A stretch of 64,000 nt of DNA from Streptomyces sp. WMMB303 (GTDB lineage: Bacteria; Actinomycetota; Actinomycetes; Streptomycetales; Streptomycetaceae), in NCBI RefSeq assembly GCF_029351045.1, contig NZ_JARKIN010000001.1, forward strand, positions 3,646,501-3,710,500, given 5' to 3'. Every line of letters begins with the position of its first letter. Positions within the stretch are counted from its first letter, which is position 1. The notes beneath the pieces were generated by a model. The model saw nothing but the letters and a program-made list of their open reading frames with translations. It made no database searches and had not been told where the DNA came from. Position numbers and translations under genes: made by a program. This document shows positions 32,337-40,531 of this stretch, piece by piece.

Positions 32337-32867
32337 TCAGCCCACCCGGCGGGCCAGCACCGCCCCGGGCCAGTCACCGTGCCGGAACCGCTGGATCGGG
32401 GTGAACCCGTTGCGTTCGTAGAAGGCGACGAGTTCGCCGCCTCCGCCCGCCCAGCAGTCGACCCGCAACAGCCGCACTCCGGCCCGCCGGGCCTCCTCGG
32501 CGGCGTGGCCCAGCAGTGCGGCGCCGATGCCCCGGCCGGCGTGCCGGCGGTCGGAGACCAGCAGCCGCACGTACCGCTCGGGTTCGCCGGCCGGCCCGAC
32601 GGGCAGCTGCGGGCCGGGGCCGGAGTCGAGTACCAGTGCCCCGGCGGGTGTGCCGTCCAGCTCGGCGATCCAGGGGCTGTTGTCCGTCAGGTACCGCTCC
32701 ACCCGCGCCACGCCGCCGGGTTTCCGGGAGTACGGAGTCGTGCCCCACTGCTGAGTGTTGCCGCGAGCGTTCATCCAGGCCACCGCTGCGTCGAGCAGTT
32801 GCAGGACAGCCGGTGCGTCGGCCCGGTCTCCGGGCCTGATCCGGATGCCGGGGGCGATGTCGTCCAC
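32337..32867 (-). CDS. GNAT acetyltransferase
   Basis: A 176-residue acetyltransferase. The acetyl-CoA binding segment VSDRRHAGRGIGAALLGHAAEEARR (about residues 100-130) has the R/Q-x-x-G-x-G/A pattern, and RLLRVDCWAGGGGELVAFYERNGF gives the terminal strand and helix. The remainder resembles actinobacterial GNATs of unknown substrate. The start at 32867 is the first methionine before GIRIRPGDRADAPAV, the usual first strand. It lies alone between the DUF218 gene and the PaaX gene. Confidence 0.85.
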   Translation of the reverse strand: MDDIAPGIRIRPGDRADAPAVLQLLDAAVAWMNARGNTQQWGTTPYSRKPGGVARVERYLTDNSPWIAELDGTPAGALVLDSGPGPQLPVGPAGEPERYVRLLVSDRRHAGRGIGAALLGHAAEEARRAGVRLLRVDCWAGGGGELVAFYERNGFTPIQRFRHGDWPGAVLARRVG

Positions 32868-32993
32868 GACGGGAGCATAGCCGCTCCCCGGCGCACGGTC
32901 GGGGCGGGTCCGGGGCCGCCCGGGCCGCCGCCCGCGGGAAGCTGCCCGCGGCCATCGGTTCGGCAGGTGGGCCGCTTCGCCGCGGGGTCCGCC

Positions 32994-33869
32994 TCAGTTC
33001 CGGGTCCGCTCCGCGGCCTCGCACGTGATGTCGGCGTAGACACGGAAGACGGCCGGGCGGGAGTCGCGGGGTGCTCTTTCGTGCAGCGCCGCCCAGCACC
33101 GGGCGACGACTTCCCTGGTCCGGGCGCCTGGCCAGGGTCGCGGCAGCAGTTCGGGCGGCAGCAGAGGGTCGGGGTCCATGGCGCGGGTGAGTTCGGCGGC
33201 CAGTTCGAGAGCGATGGTGAGGAGTTCGGCCGGCGGCACCGGATCGGAGCCGGTGAGCCGTTCGAGGCGGGGCCGGGCCACTTGGCCGAGCCGGTGGTAG
33301 CGATCCGCGATCTCCTCCAGGGGCCACAGGTCCCGGGCGAGTTCGACGGGGTCCTGGGTGCCTCCTCTGCGCAGGTCCGTGGTGGTGAGGAGGGTGAGCG
33401 CCGCATCGGCACCGAGCCGGCCGGCGGCGTCCTCGACGTAGGGCTCCCAGGCGTTGGCGCAGACGTACAAGCCCCCCTGGAGCGCGGAGCCGCCGAGGTG
33501 GACGAGGGTCTCGCGCAGGGCGTCCCGCACCGTGCGCGCCGACTCGGGTACGGCGAACGCGGCCAGATGCCAGGTGCCGTCCCAGGGCGCGTGCCCGGCG
33601 TCCTGCCGGAAGGCGTGCCGGAGGAAGTCCGCGTTGGGGGCGAGGAACCGGGCGGTCGCCCCGGTCGCGTGCAGCACTGCTTTTCGGCCCCGGCCCTCGT
33701 GGGTGAAGCGCCCTTCGGCGAGCAGCCGCTTGATGCAGAGTCGCACCTGCTGGTCGCTCATGCCCAGGGTGTTGGCGACGGTGTAGAGCTCGGCCGCGTC
33801 CACTGTGCCGTCCTCACGGATCAGGGCGTGGACGAGCATCCGGGTGGGGATCTCGACGCGGTCGGTCAC
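32994..33869 (-). CDS. PaaX-family transcriptional regulator
   Basis: A 291-residue regulator with the PaaX layout. The N-terminal winged helix (residues about 5-75) has VANTLGMSDQQVRLCIKRLLAEGRF and then the wing GRGRKAVLHATG. A central and a C-terminal domain follow, including WHLAAFAVPESARTVRDALRETLVHLGG and ARCWAALHERAPRD. PaaX relatives repress phenylacetate and other catabolic genes. Its GTG start overlaps the stop of the upstream GNAT gene by 4 nt (GTGA), so the two are coupled. The pair faces an EamA transporter across a 234-nt region with operator-like palindromes, so autoregulation and control of the transporter are likely. Confidence 0.85.
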   Translation of the reverse strand: MTDRVEIPTRMLVHALIREDGTVDAAELYTVANTLGMSDQQVRLCIKRLLAEGRFTHEGRGRKAVLHATGATARFLAPNADFLRHAFRQDAGHAPWDGTWHLAAFAVPESARTVRDALRETLVHLGGSALQGGLYVCANAWEPYVEDAAGRLGADAALTLLTTTDLRRGGTQDPVELARDLWPLEEIADRYHRLGQVARPRLERLTGSDPVPPAELLTIALELAAELTRAMDPDPLLPPELLPRPWPGARTREVVARCWAALHERAPRDSRPAVFRVYADITCEAAERTRN

Positions 33870-34552
33870 GGTGCCGACGGTCCTTCCTCTCGGGCTGCGA
33901 CAGCTCGGTGCATGGTGGTCACAGCCCCGAATCCCAGCAGCTTGCGCAGGTAGGGCGTGCGTTCGGTCCGAACGGCGGTGAATCCGCGGCGTTCGTACAG
34001 GGCCCTGGCCCGCGGGTTCGTGTCGATCACGTCCAGTCTGACCTCCCGGCAGCCGTGCTCCGCCGCGACCTCCGCGACTTCCTCGAGGAGCAGGCTCCCC
34101 ACGCCGCGGCCACGCGCTTGAGGAGCCACGGCGATGCCGTCCATGACGAGTTGCCCGGGGACCGGGCGGCGTTCGAGAAGGGCGAGGAGCAGGAGTCCGG
34201 GCAGCCCCCGGAGCCATCCGTAGGCACGCAGCAACGCGGAAGCCGAACCGCCGGTCAGGGCGCGGCCGTCGACCTGGTACCCGGCGAGGCCGACGAGCCG
34301 CCCGTCGAGGAGTGCACACACCGCGCGGTCGGTGTCGAAGTGGGCGGCGAGGAAGGGCACCGCCTTCTCCGGCGGGTTCAGTGCCGGGCCGAGTTTGCGG
34401 CCGAAGGCGTCCCAGTACAGCTCGGCCACCCGCAGTTCGGCACCCGCGGGAAGCCCGCGCCGCACGGAGACCCCGTGCGCCCTGCCGAGCCGGTCGGCTC
34501 TGCCGGTGCCGTCGGCTCCGGCGTGCTCCACACGCTCGGCTTCCGCTTCCAT
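33866..34552 (-). CDS. GNAT acetyltransferase
   Basis: A 228-residue acetyltransferase. The GNAT core is visible as PGQLVMDGIAVAPQARGRGVGSLLLEEVAEVA (about residues 130-165), with the acetyl-CoA pattern ARGRGVG, then REVRLDVIDTNPRARALYERRGF. The first 40 residues are a charged, unstructured extension. The ATG has GGAAGGGGCGG upstream. The stop overlaps the GTG of the PaaX gene, so the acetyltransferase and the regulator are made together. The substrate is unknown; with the exporter next door a small metabolite or drug is plausible. Confidence 0.85.
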   Translation of the reverse strand: MEAEAERVEHAGADGTGRADRLGRAHGVSVRRGLPAGAELRVAELYWDAFGRKLGPALNPPEKAVPFLAAHFDTDRAVCALLDGRLVGLAGYQVDGRALTGGSASALLRAYGWLRGLPGLLLLALLERRPVPGQLVMDGIAVAPQARGRGVGSLLLEEVAEVAAEHGCREVRLDVIDTNPRARALYERRGFTAVRTERTPYLRKLLGFGAVTTMHRAVAAREEGPSAP

Positions 34553-34725
34553 GCCACCGCCCCTTCCGTGTCTTCACCGGACGAAAAACTATCACGCCTT
34601 CTACGGTCGTATTCCCGATGTTAGTTTCTGGCGCCACGCGGCCCCGGAGAGAGAAGCACAACCGAGCAGCGACCCATCCGCAGCCGACCCCCTCCCGGCT
34701 CGGCGGATCCCACCCCACGAAGACT

Positions 34726-34770
34726 AAACAGATCTGTATAGTGGAGCGAGTAAACCGACCTGTTTACTCG
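34726..34770. promoter_or_regulatory. Operator and promoter between PaaX/GNAT and EamA genes
   Basis: ACAGATCTGT within AAACAGATCTGTATAG gives one palindrome and a TATAGT -10-like box (34737-34742). CGAGTAAAC-N5-TGTTTACTCG (34747-34770) gives a second dyad with 8-10 bp arms. The dyads lie 17-60 nt before the EamA start, where a PaaX or similar repressor would be expected to bind. The bound protein is inferred. Confidence 0.6.
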
Positions 34771-34786
34771 AACAGTGGGGTGAGGT

Positions 34787-35725
34787 GTGAACTTCCTGCT
34801 AACCGTCGCCTTCGTGATCTGCTGGAGCTCCGGGTTCATCGGAGCGAAGCTGGGGGCGGGCAGCGCGCCCGCCGAGACGATCCTGATGTGGCGGTTCCTG
34901 CCGCTCGCGCTCGCCCTCCTGGCCGTGGGCGCCGCGCGGGCCTCCTGGCGGGGTGTCCCGCCGCGAGTCCTCCTCCGGCAGGTGCTGATCGGCGCGCTCT
35001 CCCAGAGCGGCTATCTGCTCACCGTCTTCTGGGCGATCCACCTGGGCGTCTCCAGCGGAACCACCGCCCTCATCGACGGCGTGCAGCCCCTGGTGGCCGG
35101 AGCACTGGCCGGGCCGCTGCTGCGCCAGTACGTCTCCCGCCGGCAGTGGCTGGGGCTGGGCCTGGGGCTCGCCGGGGTCGTGATCGTCACGACCGCCGAC
35201 GCCGCCACTGCCGCCGACGTGGCCTGGTGGGCCTACCTCATACCGTTCCTCGGCATGCTGTCGCTGGTGGCCGCCACCTTCCTGGAGGGCCGCTCCCACG
35301 CGAACCTCTCTCCCGAGGTGCCGCTGGCCGTGCACTGCGCCACCAGCGCGGCCATCTTCACCGTCCTGGCCCTCGCGGCGGGTTCGGCGACACCACCCGC
35401 CGAACCCGCCTTCTGGACGGCGGTCGCCTGGCTCGTCGTGCTCTCCACCTTCGGTGGCTACGGCCTCTACTGGCTCATCCTGCGGCGCTCCGGCGTCACG
35501 AAGGTCAACACGCTGATGTTCCTCATGGCTCCGGTCACCGCGGTCTGGGGCGCGATCATGTTCGGCGAGCACTTCGGAGTGCGGACCGCACTCGGTCTGG
35601 CCGTCTGCCTCGCGGCCGTCGCTCTCGTGCACCGCGGCCGACGGCCCGCGGCCCCGGCACCGGTCCGCGCCCGAAGCGACGCCCCGGCAGCGGCCCCGGC
35701 CCGGAATCCCGCGGCTTCCCTCTGA
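34787..35725 (+). CDS. EamA-family (DMT) transporter
   Basis: A 312-residue membrane protein with ten predicted helices in two EamA repeats (FVICWSSGFIGAKLG at residue 10 starts the first and the second begins near residue 150 with WAYLIPFLGMLSL). Family members export amino acids, purines or drugs. GTG at 34787 follows GTGGGGTGAGGT; the spacing is short but no better start precedes the first helix. It is controlled by the palindromic region just upstream, divergent from the GNAT/PaaX pair, which is typical of a regulator and its exporter. The Ala/Pro-rich cytoplasmic tail is not conserved in the family. Confidence 0.88.
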   Translation: MNFLLTVAFVICWSSGFIGAKLGAGSAPAETILMWRFLPLALALLAVGAARASWRGVPPRVLLRQVLIGALSQSGYLLTVFWAIHLGVSSGTTALIDGVQPLVAGALAGPLLRQYVSRRQWLGLGLGLAGVVIVTTADAATAADVAWWAYLIPFLGMLSLVAATFLEGRSHANLSPEVPLAVHCATSAAIFTVLALAAGSATPPAEPAFWTAVAWLVVLSTFGGYGLYWLILRRSGVTKVNTLMFLMAPVTAVWGAIMFGEHFGVRTALGLAVCLAAVALVHRGRRPAAPAPVRARSDAPAAAPARNPAASL

Positions 35726-35754
35726 ACCTCCCCACCAACGGCAAGGAGTACCCC

Positions 35755-35946
35755 ATGCGCACCGCACTGCACCGGTTCCTGCACCTCGCACGCGACATCG
35801 CCACCGGGATCGACACCGGGCACGCGATCCGGCACGGTCTGCCGATTCCTGACCGGACCCGCCGCAGCAAGCCCGTCGGCTCCGGGGACGTCCCCACGCG
35901 TCTCGCGGCACCGCGAGCACAGCGGCACCAGCCCGGCACACGCTGA
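35755..35946 (+). CDS. Small basic protein downstream of EamA
   Basis: A 63-residue protein, starting MRTALHRFLHLARDIATGID. The strong AAGGAG site is 6 nt upstream of the ATG, and the gene begins 29 nt after the EamA stop, so translation is credible. The first half is an amphipathic helix; the second half is basic and proline-rich. No family is recognised. It probably shares the EamA transcript. Confidence 0.6.
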   Translation: MRTALHRFLHLARDIATGIDTGHAIRHGLPIPDRTRRSKPVGSGDVPTRLAAPRAQRHQPGTR

Positions 35947-36031
35947 GCTGCCTGCGGACGGGCGGGACCGGCTCGGGGGCTCATCGCGGTGCGCTCGCCC
36001 CCGCAGCAGACTCACCCCCGGCGGCGGCGAT

Positions 36032-36080
36032 GTGCCGGAGCGCACCCCCGTGCCGGACCGGGTGCGCTCCGGCACGGGGG
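36032..36080. terminator. Overlapping alternative hairpins between convergent genes
   Basis: GTGCCGGAGCGCACCC (36032-36047) pairs perfectly with GGGTGCGCTCCGGCAC (36060-36075). A second hairpin CCCCCGTGCCGG (36045-36056) with CCGGCACGGGGG (36069-36080) overlaps the first and cannot form at the same time. It sits between the small basic gene and the phospholipase gene (stop 36094) and probably ends both transcripts. Confidence 0.7.
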
Positions 36081-36093
36081 CGCCTGCCGGAGG

Positions 36094-37083
36094 TCAGCTG
36101 CCGAAGGGGATGTCCTGCGGGGTGGCCATGCGGCGGGTGCCGGGGTGCGCCCGCACATAGTCCCGGATGTAGGACAGGGCGGTGCGCACACCGCTGTCGT
36201 CCGTTCCGCAGCCGTCCGGGCCGCTGACGCCGTCGGGGTAGCACGACATGCGGTTGCCGTAGATCAGCGCGTCCACGGCGGCACCGGAACCGGAGGAGTC
36301 GAGCAGCGTGGCCGTGCGCTCCCGGTCGCCGGTCCCCACGGTCCAGCCGACGGTGCGGGCGAGGTCACCGCGGTCGCGGGCAGCGCCGCCGGCCCGCAGC
36401 TCCTCCTGGATACTGCCGAAGTCCAGCGCCATGCTGAACAGCCCCTTGTCCATGATGCGCCGACTGCTCGGCACGGCCGCTCCGTGCTCGGCGAAGCCAT
36501 CCCGCACCTCGGCGTAGTCGCCGCTGTAGCTGATGGCCTCCTTGGCGTTCAGATCGCCGACGGCGTCCTGCCAGCCGGCGCCGCCCTCGCTCCCGTAGAA
36601 CCCGTAGAGCACCCGGATGCCCCGGCTCTCCAATTTGCTGCGGGCCAGGTCCCGCAGCGCGGCCACGGAGCAATGGCGCCATTCGGGGTCGCTGCTCTCG
36701 CACCAGTCGGGGTTCTTGATGTCCAGCCAGACGAACGAGACCTGGCGGCCCGCCCGGTGTTCTTCCGCAACCTGGTCGAACATGGCGGACATGGAGTCGC
36801 CGTAGCTGGTGAGGGTGCCGTCGTGGTCCGCCCACCAGCCGTCCCGCCAGGCGGTGGCGTCGATCTCCAGCGCGTTGGCTCCCTGCCGCAGGGACGCCGT
36901 CACCCCGCCCGTGGTGAGTACCCGGTGGGCGATGGCCCAGGTGGGCCGCTGCTGCGCAGTGGCGGACGGTGCTCCCTGGGAGGCGGGCTGCTGGGCGGGG
37001 GCGTTCCCGGCCCCCAGCAGGGTTGCTCCGGCGGCCAGAGCCAGCGGGAGCAGTAGTCCGCGGAGCCGACGCGCGACGGCCAT
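36094..37083 (-). CDS. Secreted phospholipase D/sphingomyelinase D-like phosphodiesterase
   Basis: A 329-residue exported protein. The signal peptide (residues 1-30) is followed by a TIM-barrel phosphodiesterase: WAIAHRVLTTGG (first catalytic His), GANALEIDATA (Glu/Asp metal ligands) and DHDGTL (second His), then VSFVWLDIKNPD, matching the GDPD-like sphingomyelinase D family of spiders and corynebacteria. Conserved cysteines in the mature part suggest disulfides. The ATG at 37083 directly precedes the signal peptide, with AGGAAGGACC upstream. Phospholipid cleavage outside the cell is the likely role; the actual head group is not known. Confidence 0.85.
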   Translation of the reverse strand: MAVARRLRGLLLPLALAAGATLLGAGNAPAQQPASQGAPSATAQQRPTWAIAHRVLTTGGVTASLRQGANALEIDATAWRDGWWADHDGTLTSYGDSMSAMFDQVAEEHRAGRQVSFVWLDIKNPDWCESSDPEWRHCSVAALRDLARSKLESRGIRVLYGFYGSEGGAGWQDAVGDLNAKEAISYSGDYAEVRDGFAEHGAAVPSSRRIMDKGLFSMALDFGSIQEELRAGGAARDRGDLARTVGWTVGTGDRERTATLLDSSGSGAAVDALIYGNRMSCYPDGVSGPDGCGTDDSGVRTALSYIRDYVRAHPGTRRMATPQDIPFGS

Positions 37084-37217
37084 GAAGTCCGGTCCTTCCT
37101 TCTCCTCCGGACCGCCCCGGGACGCGGGCGCTGACGCGTGCTGTCCACCGGGGCGGACGGCGCGGGCCGAGCACCCGTGCCCGGAAGAGCGTACGCCATA
37201 TTACCTCCCGGTAACCA

Positions 37218-37601
37218 ATGACCGCGTTCCGTGCGCTCCGGGACCGCTGTTCCTCGGTCCGGCTCACCCGTCCCGTCTGTTCCTCAGCCAGGCTCACCCG
37301 CCCTGTCCGCGGCGTGGCCGGGGTGAGCGCGCTTCTCATGGTCGGCCGGCCCGGTGCGTGCTGGCATCTGGAGCTCGTCCACGATCCCCTGGCCCCCATG
37401 GAGCCCCGGCCGACCGCCGAGGACCTGCTGATGCTCTACCTCGACGCACCGGTTCCCGACGCCCTGGTGGAACGGCTCGCCCAGCACGGCGGGGAACTCG
37501 TGGCGGCGCACAATCCGTACTGGGACACCTGGGGGGTCACCGTCCAGGACCCGGACGGCTATCGGCTGGTGCTGTCCACTCGCGGATGGTCCAACCCGTA
37601 G
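37218..37601 (+). pseudogene. VOC (glyoxalase-fold) protein lacking its N-terminal half
   Basis: The last 90 residues (VGRPGACWHLELVHDP..., LLMLYLDAPVPD, HNPYWDTWGVTVQDPDGYRLVLST) match the C-terminal part of an actinobacterial VOC protein. The usual first beta-alpha-beta-beta-beta unit with the phenylalanine-tyrosine site is absent. In its place is a low-complexity stretch encoded by two near-identical 30-bp tandem units (37249-37278 and 37279-37308). The ATG at 37218 has no good ribosome site. The product is probably non-functional, or the real start is lost. Confidence 0.65.
37249..37308 (+). repeat. Two 30-bp tandem repeats at the start of the truncated VOC gene
   Basis: Units begin GTTCCTCGGTCCGGCTCACC and GTTCCTCAGCCAGGCTCACC and differ at a few positions. 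They encode S-x-R-L-T-R-P-V repeats and may mark the rearrangement that removed the normal N-terminus. Confidence 0.7.
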
Positions 37602-37691
37602 GAGTCCGGGCACGGATGGGCCGGTTTCCGGGTGCGGCGGGGGCGAGGAGGCAGCCGCGGGGCGGCGTCTGGCTTCTGCGAGACTGGGCGG

Positions 37692-38156
37692 GTGAGTGTG
37701 AGACCCGCACGGAAGACGGATTTTCCCGCCCTGTTGAGGCTGGCGGCGGAAGTGGAGCACTGGTTCGGGCCGATGGTCGCGGAGCCCGGCTTCCACCGCG
37801 CGCTGGAGGAGCACATCCGCAGGTCCACGGCGCTCGTGGCCGTTTCCGCGCAGGCCGACATCCTCGGCGGCCTGCTGTTCGCCCCGACGCACCCCAACCA
37901 CCATGTCGACTGGCTGGTGGTCTCGGAAGCGGCGCGCGGGACGGGCGTCGGCCGCGAACTGATGGCGGAGGCCGAGCGCCGCTTCGTACGGGGACCGGGC
38001 AGCATCGACGTGGTGACGTTCGGTGCCGACCATCCGGGCGCCGTCGCCGGTGGGGCCCGGGTCTTCTACGAGCGGCTCGGCTTCGCCCCCGCCGAGATGG
38101 CCGAACCGGGGCCGGAGGGCGGTTCGCGGCAGGTCTTCCGGCGCACGGTCGGCTGA
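37692..38156 (+). CDS. GNAT acetyltransferase
   Basis: A 154-residue GNAT protein. VSVRPARKTDFPALLRLAAE is the first strand and helix; HHVDWLVVSEAARGTGVGRELMAEAERRF near residue 80 gives the acetyl-CoA binding turn, and GARVFYERLGFAP the terminal strand. The GTG at 37692 is the start indicated by homologous N-termini; a clear Shine-Dalgarno is not visible. It follows the VOC remnant by 90 nt, on the same strand, and could be co-transcribed with it. The substrate is unknown. Confidence 0.85.
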   Translation: MSVRPARKTDFPALLRLAAEVEHWFGPMVAEPGFHRALEEHIRRSTALVAVSAQADILGGLLFAPTHPNHHVDWLVVSEAARGTGVGRELMAEAERRFVRGPGSIDVVTFGADHPGAVAGGARVFYERLGFAPAEMAEPGPEGGSRQVFRRTVG

Positions 38157-38251
38157 CGCCCCCCGATCACCGTCCGCACGGAAGACGGTCACGCACACCG
38201 CATCCGGACGCCGCGAACCCGGACCGCCCCGGCCCCGTGCCCGGCACCGGC

Positions 38252-39172
38252 TCAGCGCCCCCGGAACGGCCCGGACACCTCGTAGGTGATCCCGTCGGAC
38301 GAACGGCCGCCGACACCGCGCTGACTGGAGAAGTACAGGCGCTTCCCGTCGGGGAGAACGCCGGACCGGTGATCTCGGACCCGCCCTGGCCCTCCACGCG
38401 GAGGAAGGGCGCCACGACTGCTTGCGGAGTGATGAGGCACATCTCCATGTTGCCGCCGTCCTCCGCCGCGAACAGATCGCCGGAGGCACTGCCGGTGATG
38501 TTGTCCACTCCGCTGAGCGGCGCCTCCTCGCCCTGCCGTACGAGGTCGTCGTCGTAGACGAGTTCGAGGGTGTCCCCGGCGCAGTCCAGCTGCCGGACAC
38601 GGTTGTCGCCCTTGCTGGTGAACCAGCAGCTTCCCGCCGCGTAGTGGCACCCCTCGCCGCCGTCGAAGTGCTTGGCCGCGGCGACCTGGCGGCGGGTGCG
38701 GGTGCGCCGGCCCGCGGGGTCGGGCACCTCCGCCCAGCCGACGGAGCCCGAGGTACCGGACCCCATGGTCAGCACCTCCAGCCTGCCGCGTGTCGTCCAG
38801 GATGCGGTGGGCCGCGGTGATGTCGCCGTCAGCTCCGAACCGGACCGCACCGGCGCCGCCGCCGGGGGACACCTCGGAGTTCGAGACGTAGATCCAGCCG
38901 CCGTCCGCGGTGGCGAAACACGCTCCCCCGTCGGGTGCCGGGTGCCACGTGTATCCGGTGGAGCCGGCCTTCCGCCCGGTCCGCGCGATGACGGCGCTGG
39001 TGAAGCCCGCCGGAAGCCGGATGCCGTTCGCGTCGGCGGCACCCGGCGGGCCGTAGGGACCCGCGCCCGGCTGCGCGGGAGCCGCGACGGCGGCCGTGCG
39101 CCACAGCGAGCCGCCCAGCGCGGCGGTGGAACCCGCGACGGCCGCGGCGCGGAGGAGCGAGCGACGATCCAT
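38252..39172 (-). pseudogene. Decayed PhoX/DUF839-type secreted protein
   Basis: MDRRSLLRAAAVAGSTAALGG is a twin-arginine-type signal and NGIRLPAGFTSAVIARTG begins the mature PhoX-like (DUF839) domain in one frame. Near 38790 the frame changes and the similarity jumps from the ILDDT region to LEVLTMGSGTSGSVGW, leaving out roughly 85-100 residues that I expect in the family. In the second frame VDNITGSASGDLFAAEDGGNMEM is recognisable. At about 38350 a missing G returns the end (KRLYFSSQRGVGG, SDGITYEVSGPF) to the first frame. So an internal deletion and a single-base loss have destroyed the gene. The start has AGGAG 5 nt upstream. Confidence 0.8.
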
Positions 39173-39287
39173 GAGCACTCCTGAAGAAGAGGGAGGGGGC
39201 ACGGATGGTGCTGCTTCTTCCGGCACGCTGACCGGCGCGGATGGCGGAGGCGGGAACCCGCGGTGAACTCCCCCCGGCGGGCCCCGG

Positions 39288-39779
39288 TCAGCGTCCGGTT
39301 GTGCCGTCGACCAGTTCGCGGAGGATGTCCGCGTGGCCGGCGTGGCGGCCGGTCTCCTCGATCAGATGGGTGAGCGCCCAGCGAAGGCGCGGCGCCGGGC
39401 TGTTCGGCCGGGGCCGGGGGACCGGAGCGCTCAGGTCGGCGCACTCGTCGAGGACCGCGTTCGCGCGCACGGTCACGGCCCGATAGCGGGCGACCACCTC
39501 GGCCACGCTGTCCTGCGGCGAAGCGTGGAACGTCGCCTGCCAGTCGGCCACCCGGTCGCCGAGGAACGTCGCGCTCTCGACGAAGACGAGGTGGTTGAGC
39601 AGGCCGAGCAGATTCGTCCCTGAGGGCACCTGCGCTGTCCGCACCTGCGGTTCGGGCGCGTCCTCGACCTTCGTGGCGATCGCGTCACGCAAGTGGTCGA
39701 GGAAGCCGCGCAGCACGTCGACCTCGGCAGGTCCGGTGCGGGGCGGCGGGGTGTCGCGGCGGCGGGAGCCGGCGGGCAT
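39288..39779 (-). CDS. DinB-superfamily (DUF664) protein
   Basis: A 163-residue protein of the DinB four-helix-bundle superfamily. Helical segments with a histidine in LLGLLNHLVFVES (near residue 60), and LRWALTHLIEETGRHAGHADILRELVDG (near residue 130) supply the three histidines of the DinB metal site (NH..., TH..., HxGHA). Many actinobacterial members are mycothiol-dependent transferases. The ATG has GAAGGAGATCACC upstream. It lies 38 nt downstream of the methyltransferase gene on the same strand and is probably the second gene of that operon. Confidence 0.85.
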   Translation of the reverse strand: MPAGSRRRDTPPPRTGPAEVDVLRGFLDHLRDAIATKVEDAPEPQVRTAQVPSGTNLLGLLNHLVFVESATFLGDRVADWQATFHASPQDSVAEVVARYRAVTVRANAVLDECADLSAPVPRPRPNSPAPRLRWALTHLIEETGRHAGHADILRELVDGTTGR

Positions 39780-39817
39780 GGTGATCTCCTTCGTTGCGGC
39801 GCCTCGGCGGCGCCGGT

Positions 39818-40441
39818 TCAAGCGGTGCGGTGGATGACCAGGAGGTGGTCGGTGACTTCGGCGGTCTGTCCGCCGGGGCCGTTGGCGGTCCGGTGCAGCA
39901 CGTCGGCCCGCTCGACCGGCCAGCACGTCGGGTCCAGGCCGATACCGGCGGCGATCTCGCGCGGGGCCGGGTAGCGGATGTCGGGGTCCTGGTTCCACGA
40001 CCACGGAGCGGTGGATCCGTGGTCGACGATCAGCAGCCGTCCACCGGGACGCAGCGCGTGCGCCGCCGCACGCAGGACGGTGTCCCGGTCCAGGCCGAGG
40101 GGGGTGTGCAGGTAGTGGGCGCAGATCAGGTCGAACCCGCCGGGTGGGAAGGGGCCGCCCAGGTCGTGCTGCTCGGCGGTGAGCCGGTCGGCGAGACCGT
40201 GCGCCCGGGCGAGACCGGAGAGCCGTCGGACGGCTACGGCCGAGATGTCGAGTGCGGTCACCCGCCACCCCTGGCGGGCGAGCCACAGAGCGTCACCGCC
40301 GTCTCCGCAACCGAGGTCCAGCACGTCGCCGGGCACCAGGCCGGCGACCGTCTCGGTGAGACGAGCGTTCGGCCGGGGGTCGTCGGGGACGGCGCGGGCC
40401 TCGTAGACGCCGTCCCAGAATTCGACCGCTTCGGTGTTCAT
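39818..40441 (-). CDS. Class I SAM-dependent methyltransferase
   Basis: A 207-residue methyltransferase. VLDLGCGDGGDALWLARQGWRVTALDIS (about residues 41-69) is the SAM-binding motif I, and DLICAHYLHTPLG and LRPGGRLLIVDHG give motifs IV and V. No substrate-specific region is recognised. The ATG has AGGAGG 4 nt upstream, so translation should be strong. It is divergent from an XRE-cupin regulator with 90 nt between them and an inverted repeat at 40504-40522 that could act on both. The DinB-family gene follows at once, so a thiol- or toxin-methylation/detoxification role is conceivable. Confidence 0.88.
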   Translation of the reverse strand: MNTEAVEFWDGVYEARAVPDDPRPNARLTETVAGLVPGDVLDLGCGDGGDALWLARQGWRVTALDISAVAVRRLSGLARAHGLADRLTAEQHDLGGPFPPGGFDLICAHYLHTPLGLDRDTVLRAAAHALRPGGRLLIVDHGSTAPWSWNQDPDIRYPAPREIAAGIGLDPTCWPVERADVLHRTANGPGGQTAEVTDHLLVIHRTA

Positions 40442-40503
40442 AAAGCCTCCTTCTGTCGGTACGCGGGTAAGCTTCGCGCCGCTCGACGCGATCCGGCACG
40501 GAA

Positions 40504-40522
40504 TCTTGCCGGTCTGGCAAGA
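40504..40522. promoter_or_regulatory. Inverted repeat between methyltransferase and XRE genes
   Basis: TCTTGCC-GGTCT-GGCAAGA, with perfect 7-bp arms, ends 9 nt before the XRE GTG start and 63 nt from the methyltransferase start. It is placed where an XRE dimer would repress both divergent genes. Binding is inferred. Confidence 0.6.
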
Positions 40523-40531
40523 TGGCGTTCC

